Shown here one piece after another: positions 1 to 7,823 of a stretch of DNA of 64,000 nt (position 1 is its first letter; each line of letters begins with the position of its first letter). Origin of the DNA: Celeribacter halophilus (lineage in GTDB: Bacteria; Pseudomonadota; Alphaproteobacteria; Rhodobacterales; Rhodobacteraceae); contig NZ_FORY01000009.1 in assembly GCF_900114135.1 (NCBI RefSeq), positions 1 through 64,000 on the forward strand, written 5' to 3'. A program made the position numbers and the translations under genes. The notes under the pieces are model-generated. The model saw nothing but the letters and a program-made list of their open reading frames with translations. It did no database searches and was not told the DNA's origin.

Positions 1-243
1 CGCAAAACAAAAGCCATCCTCTTCATCTGCGGGTAAAACCAACCTGCCGTCACGCGCCCGACGGCGCCATTCCGACAGATGGTTTGCCCGAAGCCCATAC
101 CGCGCAGCAACCCCGTTCACCGTCGCCCCGGGCTTTAAACTCTCAGCTACGATCCGCGCCTTGACCTCATCCGGCCAGCGTCGCTGACCATTGGTCCGTA
201 TGTCCACCCCGTAGCTCCTGAGAAACTCCACCGTAGTCGCCAT
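1..243 (-). CDS. IS66-family accessory transposition protein (TnpA/OrfA type), C-terminus outside window
   Basis: The visible 81 codons run from an ATG at 243 towards the window start without a stop. The protein begins [12 protein letters not shown] and contains [15 protein letters not shown] followed by [20 protein letters not shown]. This is the helix-turn-helix of the small first protein of IS66 elements (InsN/TnpA-like, related to the Tn3/IS3 OrfA HTH fold). IS66 elements normally carry tnpA, tnpB and tnpC, so the other two should lie upstream of base 1. Whether the element is intact cannot be judged here. Confidence 0.75.
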   Translation of the reverse strand, partial: MATTVEFLRSYGVDIRTNGQRRWPDEVKARIVAESLKPGATVNGVAARYGLRANHLSEWRRRARDGRLVLPADEEDGFCFA

Positions 244-308
244 CGCGAAACTCCTGCACCGATCTCCATCGGACACGGCATCGCAGGTTAGACAATCGAA
301 CAAAAGGT

Positions 309-328
309 GAGGGCCAGCGAACGCTTAC
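309..328 (-). repeat. Terminal inverted repeat of the IS66-family element
   Basis: Read on the minus strand this 20-base stretch begins GTAAGCG, the usual IS66-family terminus, and marks the edge of the element. Its partner repeat lies outside the window, so the exact repeat length is inferred. Confidence 0.6.
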
Positions 329-723
329 TTATAGTGCGCAAAAAAGTACATTTTACTGCCACTGATTTTACGTCATTTTAATTAATTTCTGAGATGAGTC
401 TCGATGATCAATCAACATGTAGGGACAACATGGTTACTTGGCTAAAACACACTCGCTTAGGTAGGTTGCTACATCGCATAAAAAAGCGCTCTAACCTATT
501 TGCCCGGATCGATTGTCTGGAAGCGACAGGTTATTTGGTTGCACGATTAAAGCCGTTGAATTTCAGGCACAATCTCAAGCAAAAATCCATTGTTATGGCT
601 TTCCGTGAGGACACTCAATCCTGCAGGTGCGAAATCTCCGCCTCGCGAAATATGCGCCAAGCATCGTAGTTTTCCGGCGCCTAGGTTCAAAACAGCTGCA
701 CGCTTTCGAGAGTTGGAAAGCCA
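329..723. other. AT-rich intergenic stretch without a convincing gene
   Basis: About 395 bases between the IS end and the Hpt gene. The base composition is clearly more AT-rich than the surrounding core genes, with runs such as TTTTAATTAATTT near 375-388. A 91-codon open frame exists at 394-669 on the plus strand. Its predicted protein matches no family I recognise, has no clear ribosome binding site, and looks like chance or a decayed remnant. I see no tRNA and no clear terminator here. Confidence 0.4.
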
Positions 724-1044
724 ATGATTGATTGGAAACGCATTGAAGAATTGCGGGCTGAGGTTGGTGAAAAAGATTTCACCGAAGTCGCCAGCATATT
801 TCTAGAGGAAGTTGACGAAACGGTTGCAAGAATACGAAATGCTCCAAATCCGAATAGCTTGCAGCAGGATTTACACTTTCTTAAGGGAAGCTCCATGAAC
901 CTCGGCTTCACTGCATTTTCATCCCTTTGCTATGAAGGGGAAATCGCAGCACGCCGAGGTGATGTCGCTCAAATTGATCTACTGAAGCTTTTTGAAACTT
1001 ACACACATTCCCGCGAAGAGTTTCTAAAAAACGTAGTGCTATGA
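724..1044 (+). CDS. Orphan Hpt (histidine phosphotransfer) domain protein
   Basis: A 106-residue single-domain histidine phosphotransfer protein that would relay phosphate between a hybrid sensor kinase and a response regulator in the cytoplasm. The motif LHFLKGSSMNLGF (about residues 50-62) carries the phospho-accepting His51 and the conserved K54-G55-S56. The length covers exactly one four-helix Hpt bundle. No sensor kinase or regulator lies beside it, so its partners are unknown. It ends 7 bp from the convergent ilvA stop. The start is supported by family length; the ribosome binding site is weak. Confidence 0.8.
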   Translation: MIDWKRIEELRAEVGEKDFTEVASIFLEEVDETVARIRNAPNPNSLQQDLHFLKGSSMNLGFTAFSSLCYEGEIAARRGDVAQIDLLKLFETYTHSREEFLKNVVL

Positions 1045-1051
1045 GCAAAGA

Positions 1052-2302
1052 TTAAAGCACAAATTCGGCAAGCGCCTGATCATTTGTAATGTCACGATAA
1101 ACCAAACCTGCCGCATCCATTTTTTCAAACAGTTGGGAAAAATTATCTGGGTTATCCGTTTCAATCCCGATTAAAACAGAACCAAAATTGCGTGCCGATT
1201 TTTTCAGATACTCAAACCGCGCAACATCGTCAGTCGGCCCCAACATATCAAGGAACTCCCGCAACGCCCCCGGGCGCTGAGGCATACGTAGGATGAAATA
1301 TTTCTTCAGGTTTCGGAAGCGCTGCGCCCGTTCTTTGACCTCCGGCAAGCGCTCGAAATCGAAATTGCCGCCAGAAGTCACACACAAAATCCGTTTTCCG
1401 CGAATTTCATCACGAATATCTTGAAGCGCATCAATCGACAAAGCACCGGCTGGTTCCAGAACGATGCCCTCAACATTCAACATATCAATCATGGTGGAGC
1501 AAATGCGATCTTCCGGACAGGCCAGAATGTTGTCGGGAGAAATGTCCTTGAGAACATCAAAGGGGAGCGCACCGATACGCGCCACGGCTGCGCCATCCAC
1601 AAAACTATCAATGTCCGTCAGGGTCACCGGATGCCCCTCCTGAACAGCCGCCTTGAGCGACCGTCCCCCCATCGGCTCTACAAAATAGATCTCGGCATCG
1701 GGAGCTTCTGTTTTAAGGTAGGACAGAACACCCGAAGAAAGCCCTCCGCCACCGACCGGCAGCACAACGATGTCAGGCGTCATTTGCGACATGAACTCCA
1801 CCGCAACAGTCGCTTGTCCCTCAATCACATCGGAATCGTCAAAAGGCGCGAGAAAATGGCCGCCCTCTTCCGCGCAATATGTTTGCGCGGTCTCAAGCGT
1901 TTTGTCGAAATAATCCCCAACCAGACGAATTTCGACCATCTCGCCGCCAAAGACTTTTGTCTTGTCGATCTTCTGCTGCGGTGTCGTAACGGGCATGAAG
2001 ATCACCCCCCGCACCCCGAACTGACGACAGGCAAAAGCCACACCCTGAGCGTGGTTGCCCGCAGAGGCACAAACGAACAGGCTGATGTTCGGGTTCTTTT
2101 CGCGCGCCTTGATCATCGCATTCCACGCCCCACGCAATTTGTAGGACCGAACCGGCGTCAAGTCTTCGCGCTTTAACCAAACGTCACAATCGAACGCCTG
2201 AGACAGGTGATCATTGCGCAAACACGGGGTGGGCTCGAAAAGGCGGCGCACCAAAGTTTCAGCCGCGCGCGCGTTTTGCGCAAATTCTTTTGGATCAGTC
2301 AT
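1052..2302 (-). CDS. ilvA: Threonine ammonia-lyase (threonine dehydratase), biosynthetic
   Basis: Deaminates L-threonine to 2-oxobutanoate, the first step of isoleucine synthesis; a cytosolic PLP enzyme. The 416-residue protein has the PLP-binding lysine in REDLTPVRSYKLRGA (K55) and the glycine-rich phosphate-binding loop VLPVGGGGLSSG near residue 185. A single ACT-like regulatory domain occupies about residue 325 to the end (FILRMPQRPGALREFL), which fits a shorter IlvA form with one regulatory domain. It overlaps the upstream membrane-protein gene by 8 bp, so the two are probably co-transcribed. It converges on the Hpt gene. Confidence 0.93.
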   Translation of the reverse strand: MTDPKEFAQNARAAETLVRRLFEPTPCLRNDHLSQAFDCDVWLKREDLTPVRSYKLRGAWNAMIKAREKNPNISLFVCASAGNHAQGVAFACRQFGVRGVIFMPVTTPQQKIDKTKVFGGEMVEIRLVGDYFDKTLETAQTYCAEEGGHFLAPFDDSDVIEGQATVAVEFMSQMTPDIVVLPVGGGGLSSGVLSYLKTEAPDAEIYFVEPMGGRSLKAAVQEGHPVTLTDIDSFVDGAAVARIGALPFDVLKDISPDNILACPEDRICSTMIDMLNVEGIVLEPAGALSIDALQDIRDEIRGKRILCVTSGGNFDFERLPEVKERAQRFRNLKKYFILRMPQRPGALREFLDMLGPTDDVARFEYLKKSARNFGSVLIGIETDNPDNFSQLFEKMDAAGLVYRDITNDQALAEFVL

Positions 2303-3047
2303 GCAACTGCCCCTTCAAGGAAAGCTCATAGATCGACGACAGAAGGCTGACATTAACCATCAGCAACAGCCAGCCGACAGCGAGTTCATATAGGAGACCG
2401 ACAATTCCGCTACCGAACACCGGCGCAACGAACTGGACCACGATCAAAGCCGCAATCGACAGGATCGCGGCCTGAAAAATGGAGGCTGAATGGGGTTTCG
2501 TCGCGTTCCAAGCGTCTCCAAAAGAAAGTTTGTCCCCCAAGGCAACCGCAGGCAAAACAGGGGAAATCCTCAGGAACAGAAACACCGCAGGCAAGCCGAT
2601 CACAACGATAAGAAACAGCCCGCCAATCGACTGGGACAGCATTGTTCCAAACAGGGAAAACAACACGCCAGCAAAAAGCCCAACAGCCATTCCGATGCCG
2701 ATACCTATCAGAATGGAAAGGAAGAAATAGCTAAGGATCCTCTTGCCGTTCCAAGACGGGAAAGCGGATGTCGGGCGTTTGCCCTCAAGCGCGTAACGGT
2801 GCCACTCAACCGCGATCCAGCAAGACCCGATCACCATCGCCAGATTGGCGATAAAGAGCAGCATCAACCCATTGCCAGACACAGCCGCAGGGTCGCCCGC
2901 CTCAAGGCCCTCCATATCCACCGCGCCGAAGCTCAAAATCTGTATAATCAGGATACCGATCCAGATCAGGCCAGACACAGCCAAGGCTTCGTCGAGATGG
3001 TGCAGCACACGCAACACGGCGTTTCGAAAGAGGATAAAACCCGTCAT
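2295..3047 (-). CDS. Integral membrane protein of unknown function
   Basis: A 250-residue protein with about six hydrophobic segments, for example LIWIGILIIQILSFG near the N-terminus and IGIGIGMAVGLFAGVLF in the middle. Few charged residues lie between them, so an inner-membrane location is clear. It resembles multipass proteins seen upstream of ilvA in Rhodobacteraceae, but I recognise no functional motif. Its stop overlaps the ilvA start by 8 bp, which implies a shared transcript. It is divergent from argG across 147 bp that should hold both promoters. Confidence 0.7.
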   Translation of the reverse strand: MTGFILFRNAVLRVLHHLDEALAVSGLIWIGILIIQILSFGAVDMEGLEAGDPAAVSGNGLMLLFIANLAMVIGSCWIAVEWHRYALEGKRPTSAFPSWNGKRILSYFFLSILIGIGIGMAVGLFAGVLFSLFGTMLSQSIGGLFLIVVIGLPAVFLFLRISPVLPAVALGDKLSFGDAWNATKPHSASIFQAAILSIAALIVVQFVAPVFGSGIVGLLYELAVGWLLLMVNVSLLSSIYELSLKGQLHD

Positions 3048-3194
3048 GATGACCCTTTTTGATTATCTTAATCGCAGGTTTAGTGGTTTTTCCCCCCAAG
3101 CTAAAGCATTCTTGGTATGAAACCTTGCTCAATCCTTGCTCTCGGGGCAAAAAACCGATAATCGCGCCTGCGATGTCCGAAAAAGGAAAGTCTT

Positions 3195-4418
3195 ATGTCT
3201 GCGCCCAAAAAAGTGGTTCTCGCCTATTCCGGCGGCCTTGATACCTCGATCATCCTGAAATGGCTCCAGACCGAATACGGCTGTGAGGTTGTGACCTTTA
3301 CCGCCGATCTCGGCCAAGGTGAAGAACTGGAACCGGCACGACAAAAGGCTGAGATGCTCGGCATCAAACCGGAAAACATTTACATCGAAGATGTGCGCGA
3401 AGAATTTGTGCGTGATTTCGTTTTCCCGATGTTCCGCGCCAATGCGGTTTATGAAGGTCTCTACCTTCTGGGCACGTCCATTGCGCGCCCGCTGATCTCC
3501 AAGCGCCTCGTCGAGATTGCCGAAGAAACCGGAGCCGATGCTGTAGCGCATGGCGCGACCGGTAAGGGCAATGATCAGGTGCGTTTCGAGCTGTCCGCCT
3601 ACGCGCTCAACCCCGATATCAAAGTGATCGCACCGTGGCGCGAATGGGACCTGTCGTCCCGCACGAAGCTGCTTGATTTTGCTGAGAAAAACCAGATTCC
3701 GATCGCAAAAGACAAACGGGGCGAGGCGCCCTTCTCTGTTGATGCGAACCTGTTGCACACCTCTTCCGAGGGCAAGGTGCTTGAAGATCCGGCGCAAGAA
3801 GCACCGGATTACGTCTACCAGCGCACGGTTCATCCCGAAGATGCGCCGAACGAGCCGGAATTCATCGACATCACCTTTGAAAAAGGCGATGCGGTGGCGA
3901 TCAACGGGGTGGCGATGAGCCCCGCGACCGTTCTGACCGAGTTGAACGAATACGGTCGCAAGCACGGTATCGGGCGTCTCGACTTTGTGGAGAACCGTTT
4001 TGTCGGCATGAAATCCCGTGGTGTTTATGAAACTCCGGGGGGGACTATTTTGTTGGAGGCGCATCGGGGGATTGAGCAGATTACACTCGATTCCGGCGCC
4101 GGTCACCTCAAAGACAGCCTGATGCCGCGTTATGCGGAGCTGATCTACAACGGTTTCTGGTTCTCGCCCGAACGTGAAATGCTTCAGGCCGCAATCGACA
4201 AATCGCAGGAGCATGTCTCCGGTAATGTTCGCCTAAAACTCTATAAAGGCTCGGCTTTTACGGTTGCACGGTCTTCCGAAGCCTCGCTCTATTCCGAAGC
4301 GCACGTCACCTTCGAGGACGATGCAGGCGCTTACGACCAGAAAGATGCGCAGGGCTTTATCCAGCTCAACGCGCTGCGCCTGAAACTTCTGGCCGCACGG
4401 AATCGTCGCCTCAAATAA
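3195..4418 (+). CDS. argG: Argininosuccinate synthase
   Basis: Joins citrulline and aspartate using ATP to make argininosuccinate, the penultimate step of arginine synthesis. The 407-residue length is normal. The N-terminal PP-loop [18 protein letters not shown] binds ATP. The synthase signatures [13 protein letters not shown] and [14 protein letters not shown] are present. The start at 3195 follows an AAAAAGGAAAG ribosome binding site. It is a single-gene unit ended by the hairpin terminator at 4473-4500. Confidence 0.96.
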   Translation: MSAPKKVVLAYSGGLDTSIILKWLQTEYGCEVVTFTADLGQGEELEPARQKAEMLGIKPENIYIEDVREEFVRDFVFPMFRANAVYEGLYLLGTSIARPLISKRLVEIAEETGADAVAHGATGKGNDQVRFELSAYALNPDIKVIAPWREWDLSSRTKLLDFAEKNQIPIAKDKRGEAPFSVDANLLHTSSEGKVLEDPAQEAPDYVYQRTVHPEDAPNEPEFIDITFEKGDAVAINGVAMSPATVLTELNEYGRKHGIGRLDFVENRFVGMKSRGVYETPGGTILLEAHRGIEQITLDSGAGHLKDSLMPRYAELIYNGFWFSPEREMLQAAIDKSQEHVSGNVRLKLYKGSAFTVARSSEASLYSEAHVTFEDDAGAYDQKDAQGFIQLNALRLKLLAARNRRLK

Positions 4419-4472
4419 GGGTCGGCAAAGCGTCGGATACCTGTCAGACTTCTGTCGGGCATCATGTAAATC

Positions 4473-4503
4473 AAAAGGGCGCCCGTCGAGGCGCCCTTTT
4501 CAA
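4473..4503 (+). terminator. Intrinsic terminator after argG
   Basis: Perfect 11-bp stem AAAAGGGCGCC / GGCGCCCTTTT with loop CGTCGA, 54 bp after the argG stop. The A/T flanks make it potentially bidirectional, so it could also serve the convergent sugar-kinase gene. The core is nearly identical to the trxA terminator at 31148-31167. Confidence 0.9.
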
Positions 4504-4521
4504 TGCGAGATCACAGCGGCC

Positions 4522-5397
4522 TCACGCCCCGCGAAAGGCTTTCACCTCATCAGCAGACGGAATCGCATCCGCCGTGCCCGCGCGGGTCACTTTCAGCGCC
4601 GCCGCCTGTGTTGCCCATTCCATCGCCGCCTTGATCGGCATTCCAAGATCAAGCCCCGCCGCGACATAGCCGATGTATGTGTCTCCGGCAGCCGTGGTGT
4701 CCACTGGCGTCACCTTCGGAGATGTGACCTCGATCACCTCGCCCGTCTCGTTGGACCGCCACATCGCACCCTTGCTACCCAAAGTGACCATGATCTGCGG
4801 CACGGGAATCTGCTCCAGAGACACACCCATCTCGGAACTGAGCTGGCTGGCCTCCACGGCGTTCATCACCAACATGGAGAGATCGGGAATGATGTTCTTC
4901 ACCGCCTCAATGGAAAACGGCGCGGCGGAATAGATCACCCGCATCCCTTTGACCAAGGCAAAGGTGGCGGCGGGCGGTTGCAGGTTGGTTTCATTTTGCA
5001 ACAGCAAAGTGTCAGTCGATTTCGCCTGATCAATCGCATTCACAACAAATTCGCTGTCCTGCTGCACATTCGCACCCGGAGCCAACACGATAGTGTTCTC
5101 GCCAGAGGCATCGACATAGATCACCGCGTGACCCGTCGCCTCATCCGCCTCGCGCAGATATTTGCAATTCACACCATAGCCTTCGATCCGCTCACGGACC
5201 CAGCCATCGCTCTTGCCAATCGCACCGATGTGAAACACCTCGGCCCCCGCTTTCGCTGCGGCAACGGATTGGTTCATCCCTTTGCCGCCGAGGCCGAGTG
5301 TGTGATCCAGAGCGCTCAGGGTTTCTCCGGGTTCGGGAAAATGGGCAAGCTTGTAGAAATGGTCGATATTTACCGAACCGAGATTAAAGATTGCCAT
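4522..5397 (-). CDS. PfkB-family carbohydrate kinase, ribokinase-like
   Basis: A 291-residue sugar kinase that phosphorylates a sugar or nucleoside with ATP. PfkB signature 1 is the glycine-rich GLGGKGMNQSVAAAKAG near residue 38. Signature 2 is VDTTAAGDTYIGY near residue 245, which holds the catalytic Asp. The overall pattern (start MAIFNLGSVNIDHFYK, NQ after GGKG) is ribokinase-like (RbsK). No ribose transporter or other pentose gene is nearby, so the substrate is not proved. It lies just downstream of maeB on the same strand with a 23-bp gap. Confidence 0.85.
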   Translation of the reverse strand: MAIFNLGSVNIDHFYKLAHFPEPGETLSALDHTLGLGGKGMNQSVAAAKAGAEVFHIGAIGKSDGWVRERIEGYGVNCKYLREADEATGHAVIYVDASGENTIVLAPGANVQQDSEFVVNAIDQAKSTDTLLLQNETNLQPPAATFALVKGMRVIYSAAPFSIEAVKNIIPDLSMLVMNAVEASQLSSEMGVSLEQIPVPQIMVTLGSKGAMWRSNETGEVIEVTSPKVTPVDTTAAGDTYIGYVAAGLDLGMPIKAAMEWATQAAALKVTRAGTADAIPSADEVKAFRGA

Positions 5398-5420
5398 AAG
5401 CGCCCTCCAACAGTGTCACA

Positions 5421-7685
5421 TTACGTTGTTTGACCCACCTTGCACGCCGCAAGAACAGCCATGTTCAGAATGTCATTTACCGTGGAAACAGTTGAGCAAA
5501 TCTGAATCGGCTTATCCACACCGGTCAAAATCGGACCAATCACGGTTGCCTCGGCCATTTCCTGCATCAGTTTGACAGAAATAGAGGCAGAGTGACGGGC
5601 AGGCACAACGAGAATATTGGCCGGCCCCGACAGGCGACAGAAGGGATAAGCCGCCATCACATCGGGATTGAGCGCCACATCAACGGTCATCTCGCCATCA
5701 TATTCGAAATCGACGCCACGCTTGTCGAGCACTTGCGGCGCCATGTGCATCTTGTTGGCACGCTCGGACACCGGATAGCCGAATGTCGAGAAGGAGGCGA
5801 AGGCCACACGCGGCTCGATCCCCATCTTACGCGCAACAGCGGCGGCAGCCTCGGCAATATCGGCGAGGTCTTCTTCCTCCGGCCATTCATGCACCAACGT
5901 ATCCGCGATGAAGATGATCCGGCCCTTGAGCAGAACTGCGGTCACACCGACTGCGCCATCTTCGGCCTTGGCGTCAAAGACCGAATTGATCCGGTCCAGC
6001 ACATGAGCCGATTTGCGGGTCGCACCGGTGACAAGGCCGTCAGCATGACCATGCGCCAGCATCAGAGCGGAAAAGGCATGGCGGTCACGGGCGGCAAGAC
6101 GATGGATGTCTTTTTGGTCGAAACCGGAACGCTGCAACCGTTTGTAAAGGAAGTCCTTATATTCCGGCAGGTGCTCTGTGTTCGCGGCGTTGACGATTTC
6201 GATTTCGGAAATCGCTTCGCCCAGCCCTTCTTCCTGAAGTTTGGCCTGCACATCTTCGGTGCGGCCAACAACCAAGGCGCGACCAAACCCGCCGCGATGA
6301 TAGGCCACGGCAGCGCGCAGAACACGCGGATCGTCGCCCTCGGCAAACACCATTGTTGCCTGAGCCTGACGCGCACGGGCGTAGAGCCCTTGCAAAATCT
6401 GTGCCGTGGGGTCCATGCGGGCTTTGAGATCCTGCGCATAGCCTTCCATGTCGATGATCGGACGCCGCGCCACGCCGGTGTCCATGCCAACCTGTGCCAC
6501 AGCGGGCGGGATGGTGTAGATCAGGCGCGGGTCGAACGGGGTCGGAATGATGTAATCGCGCCCGAAGGACAGCTTGCGCCCATAGGCCAGCGCCACCTCG
6601 TCCGGCACATCCTCGCGTGCCAGCGCGGCCAGCGCCTCTGCACAGGCGATTTTCATTTCGTCATTGATCGCGCGGGCATGAATGTCGAGCGCACCACGGA
6701 AGAGATAGGGAAAGCCCAGAACGTTGTTCACCTGGTTCGGGTAGTCCGAGCGCCCCGTGGCGACAATCACATCGTCACGCACTTCGTGGGCCTCTTCGGG
6801 GGTGATTTCCGGATCGGGGTTGGCCATCGCAAAGATCACGGCGTTGGGCGCCATGCTTTTCACCATGTCCTGCGTCACGGAGCCTTTGGCGGACACGCCA
6901 AGGAACACATCAGCATCCACCATCGCCTCGGCAAGCGTGCGGGCGTCGGTGGTGGCGGCGTGGGCGGATTTCCATTGGTTCATGCCTTCGGTGCGGCCCT
7001 GATAGATCACACCTTTGGTATCGCACATGATGCAGTTGTCATGTTTCGCGCCCATGGATTTGATGAGTTCGAGACAGGCGATCCCGGCGGCACCGGCACC
7101 GTTGAGGACGATTTTGCAGTCCTCGATCTTTTTGCCGGAGATATAAAGCGCATTGATCAGACCCGCAGCACAGATCACCGCCGTGCCGTGTTGGTCGTCG
7201 TGAAAGACCGGAATGTCCATTTCTTCCTTGAGCCGTTGCTCGATGATGAAACATTCCGGTGCTTTGATGTCTTCGAGATTGATCCCGCCAAAGCTCGGCC
7301 CCATGAGGCGGACGGCCTGAATGATCTCTTCGGGGTCTTCGGTATCCAGTTCGATGTCGATGGAGTTCACATCGGCAAAGCGTTTGAACAGAACCGCCTT
7401 GCCCTCCATCACCGGCTTGGACGCCAGAGCGCCGAGATTGCCGAGGCCGAGAACGGCGGTCCCGTTTGTGATCACGGCGACAAGGTTGCCCTTGTTGGTA
7501 TAGTCATAGGCGGTTTCGGGAGACTTTGCGATTTCCTCGCAAGGCACGGCCACACCCGGGGAATAGGCCAGAGAGAGGTCTCTTTGTGTGGTCATCGGAA
7601 CGCTGGGCGCCACATCGAACTTGCCCGGACGGGGTTCCATGTGAAAGGCGAGCGCTTCTTCACGGGTTTGTTTGGTCTTGGACAT
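5421..7685 (-). CDS. maeB: NADP-dependent malic enzyme with C-terminal phosphotransacetylase-like domain
   Basis: Converts malate to pyruvate and CO2 with NADP+, supplying NADPH and linking the TCA cycle to gluconeogenesis. The 754-residue protein has the large MaeB two-domain form. Residues about 1-430 are malic enzyme ([28 protein letters not shown](P) motif [16 protein letters not shown]). Residues about 440-750 are a phosphate acetyl/butyryltransferase-like regulatory domain ([30 protein letters not shown]). It is divergent from mutS across 138 bp. Confidence 0.95.
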   Translation of the reverse strand: MSKTKQTREEALAFHMEPRPGKFDVAPSVPMTTQRDLSLAYSPGVAVPCEEIAKSPETAYDYTNKGNLVAVITNGTAVLGLGNLGALASKPVMEGKAVLFKRFADVNSIDIELDTEDPEEIIQAVRLMGPSFGGINLEDIKAPECFIIEQRLKEEMDIPVFHDDQHGTAVICAAGLINALYISGKKIEDCKIVLNGAGAAGIACLELIKSMGAKHDNCIMCDTKGVIYQGRTEGMNQWKSAHAATTDARTLAEAMVDADVFLGVSAKGSVTQDMVKSMAPNAVIFAMANPDPEITPEEAHEVRDDVIVATGRSDYPNQVNNVLGFPYLFRGALDIHARAINDEMKIACAEALAALAREDVPDEVALAYGRKLSFGRDYIIPTPFDPRLIYTIPPAVAQVGMDTGVARRPIIDMEGYAQDLKARMDPTAQILQGLYARARQAQATMVFAEGDDPRVLRAAVAYHRGGFGRALVVGRTEDVQAKLQEEGLGEAISEIEIVNAANTEHLPEYKDFLYKRLQRSGFDQKDIHRLAARDRHAFSALMLAHGHADGLVTGATRKSAHVLDRINSVFDAKAEDGAVGVTAVLLKGRIIFIADTLVHEWPEEEDLADIAEAAAAVARKMGIEPRVAFASFSTFGYPVSERANKMHMAPQVLDKRGVDFEYDGEMTVDVALNPDVMAAYPFCRLSGPANILVVPARHSASISVKLMQEMAEATVIGPILTGVDKPIQICSTVSTVNDILNMAVLAACKVGQTT

Positions 7686-7823
7686 TCGGGTGGTCTCCTC
7701 GCGATCAATTGGGACTACTTACCCACACCCCGCGCAGGTCTCAACAAAAAGAAAACGATATGGGCCTTTACGCCACATATCGGGCCGCTAAGTTGGGCGG
7801 AAAATAAGACAAGGGACAGAACT

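Larger units (their letters stand above)
1..328 (-). mobile_element. IS66-family insertion sequence, partial (one end only)
   Basis: One end of an insertion sequence is visible; the rest lies before the window. On the minus strand it starts at 328 with GTAAGCGTTCGCTGGCCCTC, and IS66-family ends characteristically begin GTAAGCG. The first gene of the element begins at 243, about 85 bp inside the end, as expected for an IS66 leader. The neighbouring eight bases (329-336, TTATAGTG) are the candidate target duplication, but the other copy is outside the window. Confidence 0.75.

Noticed and set aside
394-669. A 91-codon plus-strand frame near the IS element
   Set aside because: It lacks a clear ribosome binding site and any recognisable domain, so it is mentioned only in the intergenic entry.
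5592-7823. A very long plus-strand open frame that runs across the whole maeB region and joins mutS
   Set aside because: It is antisense to maeB, which has full malic enzyme and transacetylase motifs. The absence of stops follows from the codon bias of a GC-rich gene, and the predicted protein has no family features. MutS itself begins at 7824.
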